Assembly (NCBI GenBank): GCA_026392015.1
Contig: JAPLCW010000118.1
Location: 1 to 36,981 of the forward strand
DNA length: 36,981 nt
Reading direction: 5' to 3'
DNA from: Candidatus Auribacterota bacterium
Lineage (GTDB): Bacteria > Auribacterota > Tritonobacteria > UBA1439
The notes below the pieces were generated by a model. It was given only the letters and a program-made list of their open reading frames with translations, did no database searches and was not told the origin of the DNA. The position numbers were made by a program, and so were the translations under genes. This document shows, in pieces, positions 14,680 through 22,784 of the stretch (its first letter is position 1; each line of letters starts with the position of its first letter).

Positions 14680-17013
14680 ATGAGAGCGCGGTATCGCCGG
14701 AGCGGAGCATGGGTAACTATCCTTTTGACAAGTTTGTGTTTCCTGGCGCAGGTTGATGGCCTGTTGTCCGTCGCTATGTGCGGCCCGGCCATTGTCATTG
14801 ACAACAACAATCCAGGAGGAGGAAACAGTTTTGTCAAAACAGGCACATGGACGGAGGCGACTGCAACTCCCCCCTTCATAGGTTCGAACTATCTCTTTGC
14901 TGCTCCTATGAGTGAGGCCACAGCCACATGGACCCTGGGTTCAACGCTACACGGTTCGTATAAAGTATGGGTCCATTATTGTGCCGCCACGAACAGGGCG
15001 GCAGCCGCACCGTATACTATAATGCGCGGAGGATCGTTACCCAATGTAACGGTGAATGTGAATCAGAGGATCAATGGCGGTTGGAATGATATCGGAAATT
15101 TTACCTTCAATGGCCATGTCTCTATCCAGTTGGCCACGGCGAGCAGCGGGTATGTGATCGCCGATGCGGTGGGATTCGATTTCACTCCTGCCATAGTCAT
15201 TGATAACAGCGATCCATCTTTTTCCAAGACCGGCACATGGACAACCAACTCCGCCACTCAGCCCTATATAGGTACAAATTACCTCTACGCCGCCGCGTCC
15301 GGTGACCCCGCAGCCAGTCCGGCCACGGCAACCTGGACTGTGGGCCACGCATTGCAAGGCTGGTATAAGGTATGGGTCCATTATTCCGCCCTCGACAATA
15401 GGGCGACAGTCGCGCCCTATAAGATAACACGCGGTAGTTCATCGTTGCCCTCGATAGTCCAGCTCGTGGACCAAAAGATCACGGTGACTTATAACTCTGG
15501 ATGGCTAGATATCGGGGTATACTATTTCAACGGCCAGGCTTCGGTTCAATTAAGCAATGCTGCTCCAAGCGGATATGTGATCGCCGATGCGGTGGGGTTC
15601 GATGACATGTCGAGTACTGATCCCAATACTCCTCCGGATATAATCGTAGACAACGACACCTCGCATTTCAGCGCGACTCCGGCAGGGGAGTGGGCCCTCA
15701 GTTACGCCACACCAGGGTACTACGGCGACAATTATCGCTATCATGCGTCAGGTACAACCGATGCGAAGGCCACGTGGAAGGCGAATCTTCCGATAGAAGG
15801 ACAGTATGAGGTTTACATCCAGGATTGTGCACCACTACCTCCCGCACCAAACAATCGTGCGCAGGATGCTCCTTATACAGCAAAACATACAGCCTATAAT
15901 GACACCCCTCCAACGGTGACGGTTGACCAGCGCACAGGCGGCGGATTATGGAAATTAATCGGGACATATTATTTTGGCTATGGCTATGAGAGCGGGGTCG
16001 TGGAGCTCGGTACCGCCGCGACAGGCGCCACCTACGTGATTGCAGATGCGGTGAAGTTCGTGTACCGCGGGCCACTGCCGCTTGTAGTCAACGAAGTGCT
16101 GTATAACTCATCCTGCGGAATTGATTATCAGCAGCCAGACGGGGAATTCTATGAGATATACAACAGGGGGCCCAATCCGGTATCCCTGACGGGTAGACAT
16201 TGGTACCTTTGCAATGCGCATGGAGTATCGTCGAATGCGGATACTAATAGAAAGTTCGGCGAGAGCCTTCAATTGGATGACCTCACGATCCAGCCGGGGC
16301 AATACGTGGTGTTTACGAGTAGCAGTAGTGACACTGGAGACTGCCCTATCCCCGGTATCAATAAGGAGTTCAGATTGGCTAATGGTGGCGACTGGATAGG
16401 GATCGGATATCTCAATAGCGGCGATCATCTGTATATGGAAAATTTTGATCCCAATAGATGGTTGTGCCCGGCATACTGGGGAAGCGGTTTCATGCCCCTA
16501 AAGCCCGGCAATGCGGTTAAGGCGAATAATGATTGTGCCGGCGGATGGAGCGCAATTCGCTCGCCGGATGGAAGTGCCGCTAATCCGGGATCTGATCTCA
16601 ATACTAGCACGCACTCACCAACTCCCGGGGCTAGTAATGTGCTCTCCACCAGCGCATCCGCCCCCGCAGGATTGAAAGTGAGTGTCCGACTGTCCCAGAA
16701 CGGAGCCTCTAACTGGCTGGAGGTGGATGTGGCTGCGGCGGTGGAACTGAAAGATGTCGACATCTATGTAGTCGGGATAGACTCGCGCGAGGCGGTGTTA
16801 TCGGTAGTGGGATACAATAAATTCATCGAGGGAGTTGCTCCCCTGGCTCGATCGGTGGACAGGATACCCGAGGGATCGTCGGCCACGCTCATAAGTATTC
16901 CTATCGCTGCGCCCCTGAGCTGTGAACTGATAGTCGGCGCGGTTCCAAAAGATATGCCGCCGAGTGTCGAGTCAGCTGTCTGTTACGAACAGAGGACGAT
17001 AGACGTAAGGTAA
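14680..17013 (+). CDS. Secreted protein with three golvesin-like domains and a lamin-tail domain
   Basis: 777 residues. There is a signal peptide (about 12-32). Three homologous beta-rich units (about 36-167, 171-308 and 320-461) each begin with I(V)VIDN or IIVDN, contain ATWT/ATWK and a YKVWVHY or YEVYIQD strand, and end in YVIADAV(G/K)F. This is the signature of golvesin/Xly carbohydrate-binding-like domains. A lamin-tail domain follows (about 468-600: VNEVLYN, GEFYEIYNRG, LTIQPGQYVVF), then a Ser/Thr linker and a C-terminal beta domain of about 110 residues. The start ATG 14680 has AGGGGG 5 nt upstream. Probably an extracellular adhesin or surface protein; no enzymatic domain is visible. 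Confidence 0.82.
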   Translation: MRARYRRSGAWVTILLTSLCFLAQVDGLLSVAMCGPAIVIDNNNPGGGNSFVKTGTWTEATATPPFIGSNYLFAAPMSEATATWTLGSTLHGSYKVWVHYCAATNRAAAAPYTIMRGGSLPNVTVNVNQRINGGWNDIGNFTFNGHVSIQLATASSGYVIADAVGFDFTPAIVIDNSDPSFSKTGTWTTNSATQPYIGTNYLYAAASGDPAASPATATWTVGHALQGWYKVWVHYSALDNRATVAPYKITRGSSSLPSIVQLVDQKITVTYNSGWLDIGVYYFNGQASVQLSNAAPSGYVIADAVGFDDMSSTDPNTPPDIIVDNDTSHFSATPAGEWALSYATPGYYGDNYRYHASGTTDAKATWKANLPIEGQYEVYIQDCAPLPPAPNNRAQDAPYTAKHTAYNDTPPTVTVDQRTGGGLWKLIGTYYFGYGYESGVVELGTAATGATYVIADAVKFVYRGPLPLVVNEVLYNSSCGIDYQQPDGEFYEIYNRGPNPVSLTGRHWYLCNAHGVSSNADTNRKFGESLQLDDLTIQPGQYVVFTSSSSDTGDCPIPGINKEFRLANGGDWIGIGYLNSGDHLYMENFDPNRWLCPAYWGSGFMPLKPGNAVKANNDCAGGWSAIRSPDGSAANPGSDLNTSTHSPTPGASNVLSTSASAPAGLKVSVRLSQNGASNWLEVDVAAAVELKDVDIYVVGIDSREAVLSVVGYNKFIEGVAPLARSVDRIPEGSSATLISIPIAAPLSCELIVGAVPKDMPPSVESAVCYEQRTIDVR

Positions 17014-17526
17014 TCCAATCAGGACGATTAAAAGAGGCGAGGGCAAGATGCTGAACGTGAGATCATCCGGCGGGTTTTTTATCCGCCCGCCGGGGTCCCA
17101 CGGCCTTGTGCGTGCCTGTCGGCAGGGTGAACTTATCGAGGGTGACATGTGACTCATGCCCTGTCCGTCTGCGCCGGGACCTTCGAATCGATTCAGAACA
17201 GGCTCATCCGGCCCCGCCAGATATGTCATCCAGGCCTCCCGCGTTCGGGAGTATCCCCGCTTTTCACTGTTAAAAATATGCAATAGACTGATGGAGAAGA
17301 GATTACCGCAATCAGCAATTGACAGCAGATAATCGAGACGGAGGTTGTATTCCCTGTAACGTCTGCAAAAGCAGGCATCCAGGCTTAAAATCATAACATA
17401 CGCCCGGAGAGCGGATTCCCGCCGGAGTTTACCCTTGTGACAACAGAGGCGGGAATGACAACCTTTGAGAGTTATGAACCAAAAAACTGACCTCGCAACA
17501 ATGTGGATAATTCAGTTCGCGTTATA
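17014..17526. repeat. Gene-free stretch with hairpin and dispersed repeat
   Basis: No gene is supported. Just after the golvesin gene CCGGCGGG...CCCGCCGG (about 17068-17094) forms an 8-bp stem around a T-rich loop, a possible terminator. At 17369-17461 lies the second copy of the GCAGGCATCCAG...GGGAATGACAACC dispersed repeat, also found near 8.4 kb. A minus-strand frame through this region has no protein-like features. Confidence 0.45.
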
Positions 17527-17555
17527 TTGCGCGGTTCGACCACTTATTGTATAAT
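17527..17555 (+). promoter_or_regulatory. Sigma70-like promoter, leaderless-type
   Basis: TTGCGC (17527-17532) and TATAAT (17550-17555) are 17 bp apart. The predicted start point (about 17561-17562) is only about 3 nt before the ATG at 17565, and no ribosome binding site can be fitted in. Confidence 0.65.
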
Positions 17556-17564
17556 CCCCGCCCT

Positions 17565-18575
17565 ATGAAGGATCGCTTTGACGAGATGATGGAGAAGTTC
17601 CTTGTTCCGCTTTCCGAGCTGCGGGGGAGGGTTACCGACTGCACCTACTTCCTCCGCAAGGACGGGAGCCTCGCCTTCGCACAAGGCTACTACCACCCCC
17701 CCGGCATGATCTCCGGGAAAATCGTCTACTATCCGAAGAAGGGTGGTTGGGTGGATATCTTCGGCCGGAGCTACGAGTGTCTCCACAAAGAATACAGAGA
17801 CGGGAAGATGTACTCTTTCACCAACCCCGACCAGATTAAAAAACACTATGAGATATTCCCCGATCTTGTTCGTACCGCTCACGGCGCGCCCCTCATAAAA
17901 AACAACCTCCTCATGCCACTGGAGGATTTTATGGGTTTTTTCAGTCCCAGAAGATCGATCGACCTCTGCATGGACCTTTACCCGAAGATCAGAAATGGCG
18001 TGACAGCGGCATCCGAACTGCTCGGCGCGCCGCTCCGGAAGATGGGGCTCACCGGTTCGCTCCAGTACGGGCGGATCGAGGAGCATGACGATGATACCGA
18101 TATCATTTTCTACGGCACTGTCGAGGAAAACTATTCCCTTATGCAAAAGATTCGCACACTCGTCCGGGAAGATCCAAAACGTCACGTCTATGAGTTCGGC
18201 AAGTTCTGGCCGCTGCGGCTCTACAACGGCGGCATCCTCGTTTGCCCATTCTTCATCTACGAAAACGAGGCGGAGAATCCGCTTGGCAACTGCTCCATCA
18301 CCTCTCTAAAACCGCAGGCGAGCGTCACGGGCCGGGTTGCCGATATCCGTCACACAATCTACATGCCCCTCGTTCTCCCGCTCGAAAATGTCACCGTCGA
18401 TGGAGAACGCAGGGAGAACTTCATCCTCATAATTTCCGATAGCTACGTGCGGGGCGAGTTCGAGGTGGGGCAGCGTCTCCGCACCACAGGCGAGCTCGTG
18501 AGAATAGAGAAGCGCGGCGGGGCTTTCGACGCCATGATCGCGGCGAATAATTGGGACGTCCAGGCAGCGGGCTAA
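17565..18575 (+). CDS. Predicted nucleotidyltransferase, COG2413-like
   Basis: 336 residues. The central region has GS (164-165), GRIEE and DDDTDIIFYG (Asp177, Asp179), the GS...DxD pattern of polymerase-beta-type nucleotidyltransferases. The N-terminal part (DCTYFLRKDGSLAFAQGYYHP, IVYYPKKG, DIFGRSYECLH) resembles the archaeal COG2413 group. The C-terminal 80 residues look like an all-beta domain. Substrate and role are unknown. It stands alone as a single gene with its own promoter and starts at, or within a few nt of, the transcript end. ATG 17565 is the only start compatible with the promoter. Confidence 0.7.
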   Translation: MKDRFDEMMEKFLVPLSELRGRVTDCTYFLRKDGSLAFAQGYYHPPGMISGKIVYYPKKGGWVDIFGRSYECLHKEYRDGKMYSFTNPDQIKKHYEIFPDLVRTAHGAPLIKNNLLMPLEDFMGFFSPRRSIDLCMDLYPKIRNGVTAASELLGAPLRKMGLTGSLQYGRIEEHDDDTDIIFYGTVEENYSLMQKIRTLVREDPKRHVYEFGKFWPLRLYNGGILVCPFFIYENEAENPLGNCSITSLKPQASVTGRVADIRHTIYMPLVLPLENVTVDGERRENFILIISDSYVRGEFEVGQRLRTTGELVRIEKRGGAFDAMIAANNWDVQAAG

Positions 18576-18584
18576 CAGCCCGCT

Positions 18585-18712
18585 GCCGCGTGTCGGTGTA
18601 ACGGCGTGTGGGCGTATCGGCGACTTTAAAGTTTTGTAATTCTCCCACGCATCGATTCACCCCTTCGCCGTCTCGCTTTTTTCACGCCGACACGCCGTCA
18701 CTCCGATACGCC
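18585..18712. repeat. CGGCGTGTCGGCGTATCGG-type palindromic repeats
   Basis: GTGTCGGTGTAACGGCGTGTGG at the left is partly mirrored by CACGCCGTCACTCCGATACGCC and CCGTTACGG at the right. GGCGACTTTAAAGTTTTG (about 18620) recurs in reverse complement at 22741-22760. The repeat separates the convergent nucleotidyltransferase and nitroreductase genes. Confidence 0.5.
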
Positions 18713-18713
18713 G

Positions 18714-19379
18714 TTACGGTCTTTTCCCTAGCGGCATCAGATACAGCGGCTCTTCTTCCTTATTCAAGCCCAGGACCCGCTTCACCTCTCCGTCGTCGAA
18801 CGCCCCCACCGCTACCGTCCCCAGGCCAAGTGCCTCCGCCTGAAGGTACACATTCTGCCCCGAATGTCCCACCTCGATGTCGATGTACCGCCGCGCCCTC
18901 GAACCGTAGCGTGCGACAGTGCGCGCGTACACCGCGGCGATCACGACCGTCGCAGGCGCGTCCTTCACCCATTGCTGGCCCAGTGCCGCGTCACACAATC
19001 CCGCCCGCACATCTCCCGCCAGCGTCCGCACCAAAACATGCGTGCGGGATATATACCGATACACCCCGGGTGAAAGGCCCTTTACGTTTCCTGCGACGAG
19101 GTAAATCTCAAGTGGATACGTTGCGCCCGCGGAGGGGGCGGTGCGAAAACCCTCGCGCGCACCGGTAATCCCCTGCGCAGCCCACAGTATCTGGGAAACC
19201 TCTATCGGGGAGAGAGAATCCTTCTTATACTCCCTTACAGACCTCCTGTGCGCAAGAGCCTCCTCGAGAGAGAGGGAACCCTTGAGGGAAGGCGCAGGCA
19301 GGGAGATCTCATTCGGGGGAGATGCGCCCCACGCCATCCCGACACAAAGAACTGAAACAGTCAGCAGCAGCATCTCCAT
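18714..19379 (-). CDS. Exported SagB/ThcOx-type nitroreductase-family protein
   Basis: 221 residues. An N-terminal signal peptide (1-18, hydrophobic LLLTVSVLCVGMAWGA) is followed by a SagB-like FMN-binding domain: RRSVREYKKDSLSPIEVSQILWAAQGIT, SAGATYPLEIYLV, GVYRYI, and GHSGQNVYLQAEALGLGTVAVGAF near the end. The family includes McbC/SagB oxidases and general nitroreductases that use FMN. Here no azoline-peptide biosynthesis genes are nearby. Export of a flavoprotein is unusual; it may be Tat-independent, with flavin inserted outside, or a lipid-side oxidoreductase. Start: ATG 19379 has AAAGGAGGG just upstream, which is decisive. Divergent from the M16 peptidase genes. Confidence 0.85.
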   Translation of the reverse strand: MEMLLLTVSVLCVGMAWGASPPNEISLPAPSLKGSLSLEEALAHRRSVREYKKDSLSPIEVSQILWAAQGITGAREGFRTAPSAGATYPLEIYLVAGNVKGLSPGVYRYISRTHVLVRTLAGDVRAGLCDAALGQQWVKDAPATVVIAAVYARTVARYGSRARRYIDIEVGHSGQNVYLQAEALGLGTVAVGAFDDGEVKRVLGLNKEEEPLYLMPLGKRP

Positions 19380-19423
19380 AATCCCTCCTTTCCGCAAATG
19401 GTACATATTTATTGCAGAATCCA

Positions 19424-19510
19424 CCACGGAGGCACGGAGGACACGGAGATTAGGCAGCCCTCTGCAAAAGAATTCATTGGGTTAATTGTTTCTCCGTGTG
19501 TTCTCCGTGC
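19424..19510. repeat. CACGGAG-type inverted repeat
   Basis: CCACGGAGGCACGGAGGACA (19424 on) and TCTCCGTGTGTTCTCCGTGC (19491-19510) are near reverse complements around a 40-bp spacer. It lies in the divergent promoter region between the nitroreductase and M16 genes. It belongs to a repeat class frequent in intergenic DNA of uncultured bacteria. Confidence 0.55.
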
Positions 19511-19570
19511 CCCCGAGATGGAAATTAATTCTGCCTGCAAAAAGCGGGAGAATTCCAGCCCCCACAACGC

Positions 19571-19599
19571 TTGCAATAACCCCGGCCGGGCATTACAAT
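19571..19599 (+). promoter_or_regulatory. Sigma70-like promoter, leaderless-type
   Basis: TTGCAA (19571-19576) and TACAAT (19594-19599) are separated by 17 bp. The start point would fall on or next to the ATG at 19606, and no Shine-Dalgarno precedes that ATG. Confidence 0.6.
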
Positions 19600-19605
19600 T
19601 GTATC

Positions 19606-21099
19606 ATGCGTATATGGAATGCTCTATTCTTTGCCGCGCTACTTCTATCCTCCTCCGCTGAGTCCGAAGTACCGCTCCGGCTCGACGTAAAGGAGCACCA
19701 TCTCCCGAACGGCCTCACCCTTCTCATGCTCGAACATCATGAGGCTCCCGTCGTCTCCTGCTCTGTTTTTTATCGCGTCGGGTCTGTCGACGAGGAGGTC
19801 GGGAGCACCGGCATCTCTCACCTCCTGGAACACATGATGTTCAAAGGGACGCGTTTGGTCGGGACAAAGGATTTCTCCCGCGAGGAACCGCTTCTTCGGA
19901 AAATCGATGCTCTACACGCGCGCATCAGAGAAAAAGAGAGTGGCGCTGTGTCCGGAACGGATTCTTCCGTCACCATGATGAAGCAAGACCTTGCCAGGGT
20001 GGAGCGCGATGCGGATGCGCTCAAGATAGAAAATGAGCTCTGGAAGATCTACACGCAGAACGGCGCGGTGGGACTCAACGCCTCCACCGGCCGCGATTAC
20101 ACCCAGTATGTATGCAGTCTCCCCTCCAATAGGCTGGAGCTCTGGATGTGGCTCGAGTCGGACAGGATGCAGAATGCGGTGTTCCGGGAGTTCTACCGGG
20201 AGCGGGATGTGGTGCTCGAGGAGCGCCGCCTCAGAATCGATGACAGTCCTGAAGGGACGTTCGACGAACAGCTCTTCGCCACCTCGTTCATTGCGCATCC
20301 GTACCGATGGCCGGTCATCGGATGGAAATCGGATATTGCGAATATCAGTCCGGGGATGCTTGAATCGTTCTACCGGCGTTCCTACGCTCCGAATAACGCG
20401 ATCATTGTGATCGTGGGCGACATACAGACCCCGCAGGTCATCGGCCTGGCGGAGCGATATTTTGGACCGGTCCCTGCCGGGCCGCAGCTCCCTCCCGTGG
20501 TGACTCGCGAACCCGGGCAGCGCGGAAAACGGGAGGCCATTTTGAAGCTTCCCGCATCGCCAAAGATCTCGCTTGCATTTCACAAACCGGGGGTGGGCGA
20601 CGAGGACGACATAGCCCTGGATGTGCTCGATAATATCCTCTCGAGCGGACGCACCTCCAGGCTCTACAGGCACCTGGTTGAAGAGACACAGGTCGCCGTC
20701 TCCGTGAGCTGCGACAACAACACCATGAAATATCCCTCCCTCTTCGTCTTTGAGGCCATCCCGCGTCAACCCCGTACGTGCAGCGATGTTGAAGGCGCGC
20801 TCTTCAAAGAGATCGAGACGCTCGCAAAGGAACCCGTGAGCGAATGGGAGCTCCAGAAGTCCCGCAATCAGGTCGAGGCGAACTTCGTGCGCGGTCTGGA
20901 ATCCACGTCGGACCTTGCCTCCCTCATCGGCACCTATGCATCGATCTACTCGTGGGAATACATAAACACCTACATCCCGAAGGTGCGCGCGATCACCGCG
21001 CCGGATCTCATTCGCGTGACAAAAAAGTATCTCCGTGAGGAGAACTGCACAAAGATGGAAATGGAACATGCCCCCTCCGCCGGCGAGGGGCATCCTTAA
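19606..21099 (+). CDS. M16 family zinc peptidase (catalytic partner)
   Basis: 497 residues. The signal peptide MRIWNALFFAALLLSSSAES is followed by the M16 catalytic domain with the inverted zinc motif HLLEH (His72, Glu75, His76) and a downstream Glu in DVVLEERR. A coiled-coil insertion of about 55 residues (90-145) lies between them, as in PqqL-like members with GLNASTGRDYTQY after it. The C-terminal half is the second M16 domain. Periplasmic or envelope peptide degradation is likely. The chosen ATG is the only one giving a signal peptide and lies directly at the predicted transcription start. Followed after 140 bp by the non-catalytic partner. Confidence 0.9.
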   Translation: MRIWNALFFAALLLSSSAESEVPLRLDVKEHHLPNGLTLLMLEHHEAPVVSCSVFYRVGSVDEEVGSTGISHLLEHMMFKGTRLVGTKDFSREEPLLRKIDALHARIREKESGAVSGTDSSVTMMKQDLARVERDADALKIENELWKIYTQNGAVGLNASTGRDYTQYVCSLPSNRLELWMWLESDRMQNAVFREFYRERDVVLEERRLRIDDSPEGTFDEQLFATSFIAHPYRWPVIGWKSDIANISPGMLESFYRRSYAPNNAIIVIVGDIQTPQVIGLAERYFGPVPAGPQLPPVVTREPGQRGKREAILKLPASPKISLAFHKPGVGDEDDIALDVLDNILSSGRTSRLYRHLVEETQVAVSVSCDNNTMKYPSLFVFEAIPRQPRTCSDVEGALFKEIETLAKEPVSEWELQKSRNQVEANFVRGLESTSDLASLIGTYASIYSWEYINTYIPKVRAITAPDLIRVTKKYLREENCTKMEMEHAPSAGEGHP

Positions 21100-21130
21100 C
21101 ATAGATTATTCACAAAAAGAAAACGATCAA

Positions 21131-21204
21131 CCGCGGATTATGCGGATTTGGCGGATTGAAAAGGAGACAATTTTCCCCCTTTGACAATCCGGCATAACCG
21201 CCGG
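21131..21204. repeat. Inverted repeat between the two M16 genes
   Basis: CCGCGGATTATGCGGATTTG (21131-21150) and CAATCCGGCATAACCGCCGG (21185-21204) are imperfect reverse complements around about 34 bp. A hairpin here could tune expression of the second gene. The arms resemble the AATCCGCG motifs near 8.2 kb. Confidence 0.5.
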
Positions 21205-21239
21205 AAGATAATTGAGAACGGGAAAGAGATGAGTGCAAA

Positions 21240-22712
21240 GTGAGCATCAGAAAAACGATCAAGGGGGAAGCAGCGCAAGTGAGGGGCATCGCGGCTCACG
21301 GGATATTGTTTTTTACACTGCTGGCTTTCACAGCGTGTACGGCAACGGGGAGGAAAACACACCCCTCACAACTCGCGTTCCCCTTATTGAGCTTTTCACC
21401 ACCCGAGGTGGAGAGGATTACGCTCGACTGCGGCGCTCCGCTCTATCTCCTCGAAGACCACACCATCCCCCTTTTCAGTCTCTACGGAATCGCCAGGGCG
21501 GGCTCGGCGTATGACCCTCCGGGGAAGGAGGGGCTTGCCTCGCTTACCGCGGCGGTGATGCGTACGGGGGGAACGAAAAACATGCGCGCCGACGAGCTCG
21601 ATCGGCAAATCGAGTTCATGGGCGCGAGTGTCAGCGCATCCGCGAATGAAGATGCGTCAATCCTCACCCTCTCGTGCCTGAGCAAGGATGTCCGCGCCGC
21701 GATCCCCCTCGCGCTCGACATCCTCCTGCACCCCGCTTTTGACGAGAAGAAGATCGAATTGCGCAAAGCGCAGGTCCGCGAGGCTATCCGGAGATGGAAC
21801 GACGAACCGTCCCCGATCGTCTCCCGGGAGTTCCGCCGCCTCGTGTACGGAACATATCCGTATGCACACCCTGTCATCGGAGAGCCAGGCTCCATGGAGA
21901 GGATTTCCCGCGAGGATCTCCTCGCCTTCCACAGTGAGCACCTCCACCCGTCAGGAATGATTCTCGGTGCCGCGGGGGATTTTGATCGCGGAGCCCTCGT
22001 GCGGACCCTGAACAGCATCCTCGGGAGCGGGAAGGCGGCCGTCCCGAACCCCCTCCCGGAAGTCACGCGCCGCGAAGAGAGATCGGTTAATTACATTGCG
22101 CGTCCGACCGAGCAGGCACATCTCGTCATCGGCCACCTCGGCATCAGGCGCGATAATCCCGACTACATCCCGCTCATGGTTATGAATGAGGTGCTCGGGG
22201 GCGGGGCGTTCTCTTCACGGATCATGGAGCGAATCCGCACGGCGGAAGGCCTCGCATATCATGCGGCGAGCCACTTTACATCGAACGTGCAGACCGGTTT
22301 CTTCTCCGTCGTATGCCAGACGAAAGAGGAGAGCGCCACAAAGGCCCTTTCTCAGATACTGGAGGAACTGGAGCGGATCAGGAAGGATCCCGTCACGGAG
22401 GAGGAACTCTCCAGGGCGAAAGATGCATATGTGAACAGTTTTGTCTTTCACTTCACAAGCCCCGATCAGAGCGTGGGGCAGATGGTGGACATAGAATTTT
22501 ACGGCCTCCCTCGCGACTACCTTCGTACCTACATAGCCCGCGTCTCCGCCGTTACCCGCGACGACGTGCTCCGCGTCGCCCGGATCTACCTGCACCCCGA
22601 TAAAGCCACAATTCTTATTCTGGGGGACAGGGAAAAATTCAAGGAACCGCTCGAGAAGTTCGGAAACGTGCGCATGGTGGACATCAGCGCCGGAGAGGAG
22701 ATGATCCGGTGA
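21240..22712 (+). CDS. M16 family peptidase-like protein (non-catalytic partner)
   Basis: 490 residues. The M16 fold is clear (GIARAGSAYDPPGKEGLASL, YPYAHPVIG, GGGAFSSRIMERIRTAEGLAY), but the position of HxxEH reads LTAAVMRTGG, so zinc binding is lost. Such proteins pair with a catalytic M16 subunit, here encoded just upstream. N-terminus: hydrophobic segment and a Cys33 (LLAFTAC) that could be a lipobox, although Phe at -3 is not typical. Start GTG 21240 overlaps a four-codon frame ATGAGTGCAAAGTGA, which hints at translational coupling; no strong ribosome binding site is visible. Confidence 0.88.
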   Translation: MSIRKTIKGEAAQVRGIAAHGILFFTLLAFTACTATGRKTHPSQLAFPLLSFSPPEVERITLDCGAPLYLLEDHTIPLFSLYGIARAGSAYDPPGKEGLASLTAAVMRTGGTKNMRADELDRQIEFMGASVSASANEDASILTLSCLSKDVRAAIPLALDILLHPAFDEKKIELRKAQVREAIRRWNDEPSPIVSREFRRLVYGTYPYAHPVIGEPGSMERISREDLLAFHSEHLHPSGMILGAAGDFDRGALVRTLNSILGSGKAAVPNPLPEVTRREERSVNYIARPTEQAHLVIGHLGIRRDNPDYIPLMVMNEVLGGGAFSSRIMERIRTAEGLAYHAASHFTSNVQTGFFSVVCQTKEESATKALSQILEELERIRKDPVTEEELSRAKDAYVNSFVFHFTSPDQSVGQMVDIEFYGLPRDYLRTYIARVSAVTRDDVLRVARIYLHPDKATILILGDREKFKEPLEKFGNVRMVDISAGEEMIR

Positions 22713-22729
22713 ATGGGCACGCCATGGCA

Positions 22730-22782
22730 TCGAGGGAGTATAAAACTTTGAAGTCGCCGACACGCCGATACGCATCGGTTTA
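22730..22782. repeat. Copy of the CGCCGACACGCCGATACGC repeat
   Basis: ATAAAACTTTGAAGTCGCCG at 22740 is the reverse complement, with small changes, of part of the repeat at 18.6 kb. It lies between the convergent M16 and DUF3352-like genes. Confidence 0.5.
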
Positions 22783-22784
22783 AA

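Noticed and set aside
16972..17394. 140-codon minus-strand open frame after the golvesin gene
   Set aside because: Overlaps the end of a well-supported gene and a dispersed repeat; no ribosome binding site or recognisable domain.
19912..21102. 396-codon minus-strand open frame opposite the M16 peptidase
   Set aside because: The plus frame has the complete M16 zinc motif and a signal peptide; the opposite frame is rich in His/Arg/Gly from complement codon bias.
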